From Cryptomeria japonica (Eukaryota > Streptophyta > Pinopsida > Cupressales > Cupressaceae), in the NCBI RefSeq assembly GCF_030272615.1, contig NC_081412.1, positions 684,768,583-684,832,582 on the forward strand: 64,000 bases of DNA. The letters are read 5' to 3'. Within the stretch, counting starts at the first letter, position 1. Every line of letters begins with the position of its first letter. This document shows positions 23,694 through 34,698 of this stretch, piece by piece. The translations under genes were made by a program, and so were the position numbers. The notes below the pieces were generated by a model. That model saw nothing but the letters and a program-made list of their open reading frames with translations. It did not search any database and had not been told where the DNA came from.

Positions 23694-25370
23694 ATGGAGA
23701 CCACTAGGTATATAATGAATATGATGAGTGAGAAGCAGGCATTCAAATGGAATGAAGATGGTAAGAAAGCATTTGAAGAAATAAAAGAGGCCATTGCACA
23801 AGCCCCCATCCTTATTAATCCAGACTTTAAGAAGGACTTTATCATTTATTGCTATGCCACTGAGCACACCATGTCAGGAATCTTGTTGCAAAAAAATGAA
23901 GAGGATGTAGAAGTTCCAATAGCATTCATGAGTGTACCATTGAAAAAGCATGAATTAAAGTATTCAATGTTGGAAAAACAAGCATTTGCAGTAGTAAAAG
24001 GTGTGAAACATTTTAGATATTACATTCTTCATTCCCATGCAATAGTTTACGTACCCCATTCTGCTGTGAAGAGTATCTTGATGCAACAAGACATTGGAAT
24101 GAATAATAGGGCAATGTGGGTTTCAAAGATACAAGAGTTCAATCTAGATATCAAACCAACAAAGCTAGTAAGAGGCCAAGGCTTATGTAAGTTGATTGCA
24201 TTGAGTAAAAATAGAGTTGAATATGAGTTGCCATTGGTTCCTTTTGTAGGCCTGCAAGATTCTTGGTTTACTAATGTATCCTTCTATTTGACCTATGGAG
24301 AGTGTCCTACAGATTTGTCTCCCAGAGAGAAACAAAACTTGAGATTAAAAACAGCCAAGTATGTTATTTTTAATGATGTATTATATAAAAAGGGGCTGGA
24401 TGGCACTTTCCTCCAATGCATGGACAAAGCACATCAAGAGGCTTTGTTGAAAACATTTCATGATGATTATTGTGGTGGCCATTTCTCTTCCACCATCACT
24501 CCTTACAAGATATTAAGAAATTGTTATTACTGGCCTGGAATGTTTAAAGATGCATATGCCAGGGTTACCAATTGTGAGAAATGCAAGTTATTCATAGGAA
24601 AACCGTAGCTCACCGCTTTACCTCTCAGAATGGTGGTTATAGAAGAACCTTTCAAACAATGCGGTTTAGATTTCATAGGTCCATTATCACCTTCTTCTAG
24701 TGCTAGACATACACATATTCTTACAGACACTAATTATTTCACTAAATGGGTAGAAGAAACACTTGTCACAAGGACAACCTCAGAGGTGGTGTGTGAATTT
24801 TTGAAGGAGAATATCCTGGTCTGCTTCAGAGTACCTATAAAAATAGTGACTGATAATGCCGCAAGATTTTCCTCTGCTGAAATTTTTCTATTTTGTTATG
24901 ATCATGCAATCTCTTTGGCTCACTCTTCAAATTAATACCCATAGGGAAATGGTCAAGCCGAGTCTAGTAACAAGAATTTGATTAACATCATGAAAAATTT
25001 GGTGAGTGAAAATTTAAAAGATTGGAACAAGAAGTTGTATGAATCTTTGTTGGTAGATAGAACATCACCAAAATGAGCAATTGGAATTTCACCTTTTGAA
25101 CTTGTGTATGGAGTTGGTACTCAACTCGCACTTCCTCTAGAGTTAGTAGCTTCCAATTTGCAAACAGTAGTTGAGGATGTGTATTTTTAGGATGCATTGG
25201 AGAAAAGAGATGTATTTGGCCAAGATTGAAGAGGAAAGAGAAAAGCTAGTGGATCACATTACATAACATCAACAATAGGTCAAAAAGATTTTTGATCGCT
25301 GGGCTCGACTGAGGAAATTTATGTTGGGAGATCAAGTTTTTTCTCTAGAATAAAAGGAGGGAGCCCCAAG
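23694..25370 (+). pseudogene. RT-linked RNase H and integrase of G
   Basis: 304 open codons (23694-24608) cover the RT connection (FKWNEDGKKAFEEIKEAI), the RNase H signature (LINPDFKKDFIIYCYATEHTMSGILLQ, then SMLEKQAFAVVKGVKHFRYYI), a linker and the integrase zinc finger (HDDYCGGHFSSTITPYKIL, NCEKCKLF). After a TAG the core continues with D of CGLDFIGPL, D of KIVTDNAARF, and NGQAESSNK holding the catalytic Glu (about 24950). ISPFELVYG follows. No chromodomain is seen. At least four stops. Confidence 0.86.
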
Positions 25371-25691
25371 GAGCACACAGTAACTTTGATTCATTACAGA
25401 AAGGGTCATTTCTGATCCACGAAGTCAAAGGACCAAATACTTTCAGGCTCTCTTATTTAGATGGTACAACTCTTCCCTTGTCTTATAATGGGCAGGATCT
25501 CAAGCTTTACAAATTGTAAGCAAGCATCCCCTGCATCTTTTAGTGTATCTTTGTAGAGTATTTGTCAATTTTGGTGTCGGTTTTGTTATGTTTTATTTAG
25601 TTTGTTTTAGATCCTTATCTTTCTTTAGTGTCAAACCAAAGATTCTGAGTCCCTTCCTAGTTCTTTGTAGTCCTAGTCTCCAGTCAAAGTC

Positions 25692-25696
25692 GATGT
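25692..25696. repeat. Target-site duplication of B1, left copy
   Basis: GATGT before the LTR start TGTTGGCATTGC; repeated at 39726-39730. Removing the insertion restores the G 3' LTR start CGATGTTACCC. Confidence 0.9.
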
Positions 25697-26483
25697 TGTT
25701 GGCATTGCACACTGTAATGGTAGTTAAAGGTGATTGAAGGTGTTTTCATTGATGGAAACCTTACAATCTTATGGCATCGGCAGGCACCGACACCAACAGA
25801 CTCTACATCGGTAGTGACAATAATGTTTACTGACATTTCAGCCGATAGGATTTTGATTATTGTATTTTGTATTTAATTGTAATATCTTTTGTAAGCTGAC
25901 ATGGCATATTGTAATAATACTCATATATAAGTATGAGATCTTATAGATCATTTTGATATACATGATAGAGGATAGATATGATGGATATGTAGAGCGAATA
26001 TTAAGGAAGATTTTGTAGAAGGATAGATATGATGAATATGTAGAGCGAATATTAAATTGGTACTGAACCTGACATAGCGGATGATTTTTGTAGTAGTACA
26101 TTATATTGGATTCTCATAATCCATTTTGTAAGTTAGTGAGACTTCCTTTTGTATTTGAGTAGTGAGCTCTAGGCAATTGGCCTTCTGGCATGTGCAGGCA
26201 CCTTATTGTAAGTAATATCCATTCATTGGCTAGTGAGTGAATATTGTGGGTCACAAATCACACCGAGGTTTTTCCCACACCGGGTTTCCTCACCAAAAAT
26301 CTTGTGTTATGGTGTGCTTTCTATGTTGTCTTTATTGTTCATATTTACTACATTAATTCTTGTATACCGGTCCATTGTTTTGGAATGAAAATTACTTAAT
26401 AAGTTCAGAAATTCTATTAACTGATTAGATACTGATTCACCCCCCCTCTCTCAGTATCTTTGGGACTATCATCAATCCTAACA
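25697..26483 (+). repeat. 5' LTR of B1
   Basis: Starts TGTTGGCATTGCACACT and ends ATCAATCCTAACA. U3 contains ACCGACACC/ACCGGCA-type units, then TATATAA (25924-25930), the TTTTTCCCACACCGGGTTTCC motif and TGATTCACCCCCCCTCTCTCAGTA. The partner LTR is at 38937, where the terminal TGTT has become TTTT. Confidence 0.9.
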
Positions 26484-26485
26484 AT

Positions 26486-26498
26486 TGGTATCAGAGCC
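26486..26498 (+). promoter_or_regulatory. Primer-binding site of B1
   Basis: TTGGTATCAGAGC follows the LTR end by two bases. The complement to the 3' end of initiator methionine tRNA is typical of copia elements. The same site is at 42794 in B2. Confidence 0.85.
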
Positions 26499-26554
26499 TA
26501 GTCCTCTATTTTCAAAAGCCTAATAGCTTGAGGGAGATCTTGACACTAGTACAA

Positions 26555-27642
26555 ATGGAAAACTTGAGAAAGCAATTGGAAATAGCTCTTGCAGACTTTG
26601 ATGCAGAAAATTTGAAGAATATCAAACTTGAAGATGATCTAAAAACTGCACAGGAATTCATTCAAGGACTTCAGGAGAATATCACTATTGCTAGAAATAA
26701 AAGAAGAGAACTTCATGAAAAGATGCAGAGTGATGATGACGCAAAGGAAACTCTTAATGATCTTGTGAACAAATTCAGGCAAGAAAACAGTGCTATGAGG
26801 AATGAGATGCAAGATATGACTATGAGGTTTTGTAAAGACATTGAGGACAGAAAGAAGAATGAAGATGACTTGACTAGGAGACTCAATGATGCTGGAACTG
26901 AAAATCTAAGACTCAGTCATGAAAATGATATGTTGAAAACAATTTTGATTCACATGGAACATGATAAAAGTGAACTTATGAGACAGAAGGGAATCTTGGA
27001 AAATGAGTGAAATTCAAGAAAAGTTCAGAAGAACTTGATGATATGCTGAAAAGTCAGAGACCTAATGGAGATACTAATGGACTTGGTTTTGAAGTTGGTG
27101 AAAGCTCCGGTACTGCAAACAATCATGATCACAATAAACTGGTAAGACAACCTAATCCTTACAAATTTAATGGGAAATTCTTTAATAGTAACAAATATGG
27201 TCATAAAGCAAATCAGTGTAGATCTAGAAACAATCAGAACATTAATACACCCACCGGTCAATGTTCCAAATGCAACAAAATTGGTCATAATTCAGAAAAC
27301 TGCAGAATGAATGTAAGATGTTATGTTTGTGGATGATTTGGTCACTTATCTAATCAATGTAGAACACATACCGACATAGGATATGGAAAGGCTATTTAGA
27401 AGAACAATGTGCCTTGTTATGCTTGCAATGAGATTAGACATATTGCAAAATTTTGTAAAAGTAAGGCATCACCGGCAAATAATAATGGACCCAGTTTGAA
27501 AGGAAAAGAGAAGGTAGATGAGGTAAAGCAAGAATTTTTAAAAGAGTGGATTAGAAAGAGAGATCAAAATGTTGATGAGACTATTCCTTCACCAGTAGAA
27601 CAGAGTATTACTCCACCGGCAGGAGATTCTTCATCCAACTAA
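26555..27642 (+). pseudogene. ORF1 of B1: gag-like coiled coil plus CCHC knuckles
   Basis: Starts MENLRKQLEIALADFD at 26555 (an ATG at 26528 is not conserved in B2). The first 150 residues are strongly heptad-like (coiled coil). A 25-base deletion at about 27008, relative to B2, shifts the frame. The rest then holds FEVGESSGTANN and knuckles NKYGHKANQC (first Cys lost), CSKCNKIGHNSENC, CYVCG then stop then FGHLSNQC, and CYACNEIRHIAKFC. It lacks the capsid-like UBN2 part seen in D gag, so it looks like the C-terminal half of a Sirevirus-type gag: RNA binding kept, capsid lost. Ends at 27642. Confidence 0.82.
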
Positions 27643-27795
27643 AAAGAAACCTTTTGGGGGTATGGAAACAAATTGAAAATCATGCAAGTTCACCCTTGGT
27701 TGATGGTAAGAAGATGAACTTCTTCTTTACCGGCAAATGTGTTAAGTTTCACTTAACCGACAGGCATTTATTGTGGTTGTTGAAGGAAAAGACAT

Positions 27796-27801
27796 TATAA
27801 A
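27796..27801 (+). promoter_or_regulatory. TATAAA upstream of B ORF2
   Basis: TATAAA 151 bases before the ORF2 ATG. B2 has TATAAA at 44129-44134, about 134 bases before its ATG. Between them lies a UTR-like, ACT-rich stretch. Possible internal promoter; inference only. Confidence 0.4.
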
Positions 27802-28080
27802 TCAGTGTTTTTCCCTCCTTTTTCATTCACCGAGCATTCAAACTTTCAAAGAGCGCAAAAAACTTGAGTGAAGGCATCTTTAGCAAGAAGTGAAGAAAAG
27901 TTCTTTCAAGCATCCAAACCTATCATGAAGATTAAGGTATTTATCAATGGCTTCCTCCCCTACTCCAGAATTCATTGCAAACCCTATTGTTATAGAGGAA
28001 GTTAAATGCCCTAGGCTAGTTTTCAAGATTATCCCTGAGGTAGCGAAACAAGATGATACCCTAGATTCTTTTTCAAAAAT

Positions 28081-28085
28081 CCCTA
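28081..28085. repeat. Target-site duplication of J, left copy
   Basis: CCCTA before TGTAAAGCGG; repeated at 35952-35956 after GACGCTACA. Confidence 0.92.
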
Positions 28086-29338
28086 TGTAAAGCGGAAAAT
28101 CGCAATCGAACCCTAGTTGCTCTCCCCTCTTCCAACTCCGAGGAGAGAGAAGGGAGGTTCGCTAGGATTCGATGGTTTTTCACTTAAGGGAGAGACTTTA
28201 CATTCAAAAGAGGGGTTGAAACTCACAAGATCCAATCCCACACAATGCAAGATTGGATGCTTAATGAATTTCAAGGGTTAAGACAGCACGGCTACCCTCT
28301 TTTGTAAAGAATGTTGATAGAGGAATTAAGTTAGGAATGCATAGAAAGTGACAAAGATTCGCTTATAAACTGAGTTTGGATTATAGGATGAAGCTGCAAA
28401 CCTGGAATTAGCAGTAAAATGTCGATACGGCGTTGTCCTGTAAATTTGAACAAAAGTCGCTTGGACGATGGTGCCCAGCACCACGGTACTCCGAAAAATC
28501 CGTGAAATGAAGGGGGATCTGTTCGTCTCTGCACAAGGATTCCAGATCTTCAATTTTAGCCGCGTACCTGCAACCTACACACAGAAAAGCGAAGACGCTT
28601 GGGGGGTTAGGGATTAGGGATTTGCCTTTAGGTCAAACCCCGGTTTTGGAATTAACCAAGAAATGAGCAAGTGCTGTAAATGTAAATGACTGTAATGTAA
28701 AACAAGTACTAATACCTTGTTCTAAGGATGTTTGTATCCTTATGTGCGAAGGTATAGATGTTGTATGTTGTTGTATTTTGTAGTATGTTGTAGTATGTAG
28801 TAATATGTGATCTCCTCTTCAATGGTTGAATCCTTGTCTTGAATGCAACACTTAGCCTTGAATGGAGACTTGGAATGATCAATTGCTTGAATGCTTGAAT
28901 GCTTGAGTATAGTTTCCACGCTTTGTACACATATCCTCTTCATGTATGTATATCAAAATGAAAGAGAAAAATGTAGTTTATATACTTGTCAATTAGGGCT
29001 GATAGACTGATTTTCCCGACCTTAGGCCGACCAGGAAATGTAATTTCCAAATTGCAAACAAAAAGACCCACAATCTCCTTAGGAGACCGGGCCCAAAATA
29101 GGACCCAGGGACCAGGGCGCTGGGCGCCCTGGTCCTGAGGGACCAGGGTGCTGGGCGCTCTGGTCCCACCTCCCGAGACAGCAGGGTGCAAGGAGGTTCA
29201 GGCCAGGGTGCTTGAAAAATGCAGTTTTTGGTGTCGTGAGCAAGTTTTGGGGTCTCCATTCAGGTTGCGTGTTGCGTCACCATCGTGAAGACTGAAATGC
29301 AGTCGAAATTGCAAGTGTCACAATTTTAGGACGCTACA
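28086..29338 (-). repeat. 3' LTR of J (left)
   Basis: Begins TGTAAAG and ends GACGCTACA on the plus strand. It contains a tandem pair of GC-rich hairpins at 29109-29167. Partner LTR 34699-35951. Confidence 0.93.
29109..29167. repeat. Tandem GC-rich hairpins in J LTR
   Basis: GGACCAGGGCGC-TGG-GCGCCCTGGTCC (29109-29135) is a perfect 12-bp stem with a 3-base loop. A second, slightly imperfect stem follows at 29139-29167. Both recur at 35722-35780 in the other LTR. Composition is far from the AT-rich surroundings. Confidence 0.9.
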
Positions 29339-30124
29339 TTTAGCCCCCACTTTAGCGGGAGTATGTATACTCATACTTCCTGTAAAGTACAAGGAAACAA
29401 TATTGAATAGACTTTCACCATGTCAAGGAGGCAAGATACACCAAGCCCCCAGTGGACTAAGGATCTTATGACTTCGATTGACAAAGTAAAAGGGAAGATC
29501 ACGAGGGAGAACCATGACTGTCAGTAGTAAGGTTCCCTCACTATGAGTCATGCAAGAGAAATACCAAAAATTCTCAAGGAAAAGCTAAGTTCGCCAAGAA
29601 ATTTTCAAGTATCCTGAAGGGATAGACAGGGTGTATGCCCCCCTACGTTAAAGCGATCGCACACACCTCAACGGGGGTGATTGTTTTAACGTAGTGATAC
29701 ACATAAGAAATAAGCAAGGAAAGGAGCATGTTATCGCAAAGATTTAGCCCCCAAGTGTGAGATAAACCCAAGGATAATAGACACAAAACACAAAGCACGA
29801 GGTGACTTCGCTTTCCTCGGGGTCAGTATGCTGTATGATAAGTCCTATATATATCATATGTATGTATGCATAATTGTTCTTCATTCCCCAATCAAGGAAG
29901 GTCACCTAGAAGAAGGGAACACATGTGTCTTTTGAGTCAACATGAGAGAGACCAAAGAGATCTCAGTGCTTTGCATCGTCCTCAAGTAGACAACACTAAG
30001 GATGACAAATAGAAGAATGAGAATAACATATAGAAGAAGTAACAAAAGAGAGGAGGAGAGAATCTGCTATGCTAATGTAACTAGTCTAGCACGTCATCTA
30101 CCCCCGATCTTGCTGATCAATGTT
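29339..30124 (-). other. J 3' non-coding region with PPT
   Basis: Between the protease-frame stop and the LTR. No gene seen. It contains a 10-bp inverted repeat CTACGTTAAA (29643-29652) / TTTAACGTAG (29685-29694) and, at the LTR, the purine tract seen on the minus strand. Confidence 0.7.
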
Positions 30125-31645
30125 TCAGGAAGGGAGGGAACATGCTAGAGGAGGAACATCCAACACAGCAGATGGAGCTATCATAAGATCCAAACAAGGG
30201 CTATGTTCATGTTCCGAGCCACATTGTTCTTGTCTAGGAGCTAGGATAAGTGCTTTAGAAAATTCATTAGATAAATGGTTATCAACATCAACAAGTTCAT
30301 ATTCACTATCAGAAGCAAGAGGAGTAACATTTTCATCATGAATAACATTTTCATCTATATCATCATCAAGATTTATAAAAATAGGATCTTTAACTCGCAC
30401 AGGATCAAGACCATCATGCATCTTATGTTTAGGAGATTTAGGCTCAATTTTCGGCTGAGGAGAAAATGGAATAATGCTTGTTGAAGGTGTTTTTGGAGAT
30501 TGTAAATTTTGAGAAACGGCTGCTTGAGCCCTAAGACAACGCTTTCGTCGGCGTTCACGTGCAGAATGATTTCGTCTAGTCTTAGTAGGAAGTGTAGAAG
30601 ATAGAGGAGGAGGAATGTTCTTATCCTTATCACTTGGGTTTTTAGGTTGTGGTCTCTTAGGCTGGATAATAGGAGAAGAAGAAGGTCTCTTCTCTCTATA
30701 AAAGGTAGGAGGAGGAACTGCTCCATATAAAGGAGGAATTTTTGGTTTAGGAAGAAGACCCAGTCCATCATGACGAGGAGGTATAGGTCTACTTTTAGAA
30801 GGTTTATTAGGCATAGACATAGTCACGTCCATAGGGACGGGTTGGGAATCTTCTTGAGGAAAGACATTAGTTTTATCTTTCAAAGGAAGAACTTCCTTCT
30901 CAAGAATGATAGGAATATCAAGGTTAGGTGTTCTAGGTTCACTTAGAGATAGGATCATATCTGTTTTCCACTTTTGATAAGATTTGAAAAGATGATCACT
31001 TCGCGGAGGAAGAGACTGGAATTGTTTAGGCCAAAAGTAATCAATAGGAACACTAGAAGTTCTTTCAGTTGGTTTAAAGAGACTATGATTGACAGTAACA
31101 ATTTCACCATTATGGGGAAATTTCAAACACTTATGTATAGGAGAAGCAATAGCTTTCATGGAAGATAGCCAAGGATAGCCAAGCTTCACACGAAATTGTT
31201 CGGATGAAGGAATAATAGCAAAGTTCACATCAAGGGATTTGTTATGGACCTCAATAGGTAATGTAATAAAACCAATCGCAGGAGAAGAAAATGCATCAAA
31301 TAATTTCACAACCACATCTGTTTTGTCATAGATCACTTGATTCAATTGCAAAGTAAAAAGAAATTCCTCAGTAATAACATTAACCATGCAGGAAGGATCA
31401 ATAAGTACTCCATGGCAAGGTGTATTCTTAACTTTTGCAACTATGTATAAAGGACCATCAGGTGCTCTAATGATTTCACTAGAATCAAATGTGATGGAAG
31501 GTTCTTTAGGGATTTCTTGCTGCTCTACAAAGTTAATCACATTGGGAGTCATAGACACAAGACCATCAGATGAGAGAGAGGAATCATTAGCCTCAATCGC
31601 ATTAGAGGTATGAGAAGTATGAGAAGGTAATGGATTAGTAAAAAT
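30125..31645 (-). pseudogene. Protease-like domain and Pro-rich basic tail of J
   Basis: Same frame as the upstream gag and separated from it by a single TAG (31646-31648). It contains a retropepsin-like fold: ITFDSSEIIRAPDGPLYIVA, then CHGVLIDPSCMVNVI with the catalytic triplet at 31388-31405 reading DPS instead of D(S/T)G, then AIGFITLPIEV and the FRVKLGYPWL strand. After about residue 200 comes a proline-rich tail with a basic cluster (RNHSARERRRKRCLR), a possible nucleic-acid or nuclear-targeting region, and an acidic C-terminus ending PLACSLPS. 477 codons are open from the first Met. Whether DPS can be catalytic is doubtful. Confidence 0.8.
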
Positions 31646-33517
31646 CTAAAGATTTTGGTTAGGAGGAGCTACAGATGTGTTACCTTTATCATTCACTCTA
31701 GAAATAGAAATAGTATTATTATCAATCAAATCTTGAATTTTACCCTTTAAAGAAAAACATTTTTCAGTATCATGCCCAGGCTGACGATGAAAGTGACAAA
31801 AAGCTTTATGATCAAAATAAGGTGAAGTAATCTTTGCAGGATCAATTTGCCTTATAGGAGGAAAAGTAAGCACATTTTGTTCCAATAATTTATTCATAAT
31901 ACCATGCAATGATTCATTCAAAGGAGTATACTTTCTTTCTTTCTTGAAAAATTTAGAAATAGGAGGCACACCTGATGCTGCATTCACATTGTTGTTGATG
32001 ATGTTTTCGTTGAATTTGATGGAATCTCTGTTCGGTTTAAACTTCCCAAGTGGTTGTTGACTGCTATCACCCTTATCACTCGGAGCCATAGGATGTGATT
32101 GTTCCATTTGACTCACAGTCAGTTGATAATTGTGAAGAGTCGCACACAACTGTTGGAAAGAAGTAAACTCAGAAAATAGAAGTTTGTCTCGAATATCTTT
32201 TTGCAAATTAGAAATAAAAATTCTTTGAATATCATTGTCAGGCACTGGAAAAGAAATTTGAGCATACAAATGCTTATATCTACCAATGAAATCAGTCACT
32301 TTTTCTTTAACACCTTGTTTACAATGCATTAAATCAATCAAAGTAACTTTAGGACTTATATTGTTTTGAAATTGTTGAATGAAAGCATTTGCGAGTTGTT
32401 CAAAAGAAGTAATAGAATAAGAAGGCAACGAGCAATACCATTGTAGGGCTTTGTCTCTTAATGTTCTAGTGAATAGTTTCGCAAGCAACCTTGGGTCATA
32501 AGCAAAATCAGTACAAATTGTTTGAAAAGTCTTAACATGTGTTAGAGGATCACCTTTACCATTATAAAGCTCCAAATGCGGGATTTCAACATGTTTAGGG
32601 GGAATAGCTCAAACAATGTCAAGAGAAAGTGGGCTCGCAACATCGAATGTGGGCACACTAAACTTAGATTGATTCATAGAGGCAATTTGTTGCTGTAAAG
32701 AAGAGACAGTTTGAGCAAGATTGTTAATGGTAGCTTCAGTCGAAGAGTGCATATTAGGTGTGTTAGATTGAGATGGAGGTGTTATGTTATTGAAAGAAGG
32801 TAAAGAGTAAGGTGGTGGGACCCTATGATAGTCAACCATAGGGGATGATTGGATAGGAGGAATGGAATGGTTAAATGAATTGCCCCCTTGCGTCATGTTC
32901 ATTTGTGAAGATGTAATAGGAACACTCATTGAAGGAATGTATGAAGAAGTCGGATTAAATGAAGGAAGAGGATTAATTGAAGAAGAGGGATTGCCCCCAT
33001 GACTGGTAACCACAGGAGGAATATCTTGTATAGAAGTAGCCATGATGTTTGATGTAAAGGTAGGTATGCTAGCAATAGAAGTTGTCAAAGGAATAGAATG
33101 ATTGACTTGTGTAGGAGGTTGTGTGTAACCTAAAGTTTCAGCACAACTCTTCATAGGCATCACGTTCGAATTCACAATATGTGCAATACCACGCAAAATA
33201 TCAATTCCATTCTTATCACTTTGAAGCATGCATTTTAGACCCTCAATTAAAGGAAGAGCTTGACTATCGGGATACTCATGAGACATCCATTGGTGAAAAT
33301 CGTCAAATTGGTTATCCAATTTCGAAAGTTGTTCAACAGAAACCTCATGGAGAGCTTCTTCATCATTAGGAGGATTAGAGGAATTTCCCATGTCCTCGTT
33401 AAAAAGGCTATTCAAATTAGGTTCCATCTCCTCGGTAGTTAAACCTCGGAAAGACTTAATTCTACAGCTTCGTCTAACGGGAATAGTGTAAGTAGGGCTT
33501 ATTGTTGTAAAACTCAT
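31646..33517 (-). pseudogene. Gag of J
   Basis: Starts MSFTTISPTYTIPVRRSCRIK at 33517. The first 300 residues are Ser/Pro/Asn-rich and end in a short coiled coil. One in-frame TGA (32609-32611) interrupts. The Retrotrans_gag capsid domain follows: ELYNGKGDPLTHVKTFQTIC, KALQWYCSLPSYSITSFEQL, GRYKHLYAQISFPVPD. A knuckle-like CHFHRQPGHDTEKC lies near 31757-31803. It ends at a TAG after APPNQNL. Apart from the TGA and the TAG the frame is continuous from 33517 to 30125. Confidence 0.85.
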
Positions 33518-34698
33518 GCACTAGAGAGAAAGAAAAGATTTTGATTTTAGAGGTAGCAATTTTCAGTAAAATCAGCCAATCTTCTAGATTTAAGCTGTTA
33601 AATGCAATCACGACAGTCTCCCGAAATTTCGGAAAAAATGTTCGGGACCGTGGCGCTCGGAGTGCAACACGGTCCTTGCAACTTTTTTCGAAATTTGTAG
33701 GGATGAAAGGTATGATGATTTTAGAGCTAATCTGAAAAAATTGAGGGATTATACGATCTGTAGATAGGCCAAATTAAAGTTGCAATCTCAAAATTGAACC
33801 CTATCCAGATTGTCGAAAAATGCAAAATTTGAATTTTGAAAGAGAGAGGGAAACTGAAATTTTGAATTTTATGATTTTAGAAGGAATGTCAACAGCAATG
33901 CAAGTTTTGAAATTTAAAATTTGACTCAATTTCACGCAAAATTCAATTTTGAAAGCGGAAATCGAAGTTGTTGTAATTAGGCACTTAATTTCAAAAGTCG
34001 CAAAATGCAAGAATTTGAATAAAGCACTGAAATTTCGAATGAATGCAAACACACTTTTCAGATTTAGGACAGTAAGAAACACAATTTTGACACAAAATTT
34101 CAATGTCCACAATTTTTGAATGATTAGGAGCCTTAATCCAAGCAATCACAAGACCAACTTTGACTGTAATTTTGAAAGTGTTATAATTGATAAAATCAGC
34201 CAAAATTCTGGATTTTAGCAGGAAACTACAGTAAGATCTCGCTCCCGAAATTTCGGAAAAAATGTCGGGGACGATGGCGCTCGGAGTGCACACGGTCCTC
34301 GCAACTTTTTTCCAAATTTTCAGGGATGAAAGATGTTGTGATTTTGTTGCGGAATCCAAAGTTACAGCTGATTTGGAGATGTTTTGATCAGTGAAATTGT
34401 CGGACAAAGATTGAATTAAGAGGGTTTCAAAAATTAGGGTTTTGACATTTAACCACTTAATTTTCAAAATTAAAGCACAGATATGAATTGATAATTTGTA
34501 ATAGAAAAGCAGATCTGAAGCAAGCATTAACAATTAAATATTTCGCAAGTTCAATGTTCAAAAAGAAAATTTAGGGTTTTTATGCAATCACCTCTAAAAT
34601 TTTGCAAAAGATCAAACATGGAAATGTAATCAAGGAATCAATTTTTCAGATCTAGGCATGAAAAATCAGAAAGGATGTTCACGTCAGGTTCACCAAAA
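33518..34698 (-). other. J leader (between primer site and gag)
   Basis: About 1.2 kb without a gene; short frames are chance. It carries a duplicated block of about 110 bp (33597-33720 and 34225-34345). Each copy holds the perfect palindrome CCGAAATTTCGG (33621-33632 and 34245-34256) followed by GGCGCTCGGAGTGC. A packaging or dimerisation role is possible but unproven. Confidence 0.65.

Noticed and set aside
26486-26498. TGGTATCAGAGC sites as tRNA gene fragments
   Set aside because: Each lies directly after an LTR end and matches only the tRNA 3' end; these are primer-binding sites.
28709-29259. Matching minus-strand frames in both J LTRs (also 35322-35872) as a conserved LTR gene
   Set aside because: Short (67-88 codons), in several overlapping frames, and conserved only because the two LTRs are nearly identical.
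30275-31613. Plus-strand frames across the J coding region
   Set aside because: Antisense shadows of the gag-protease frame, which shows real gypsy motifs on the minus strand.
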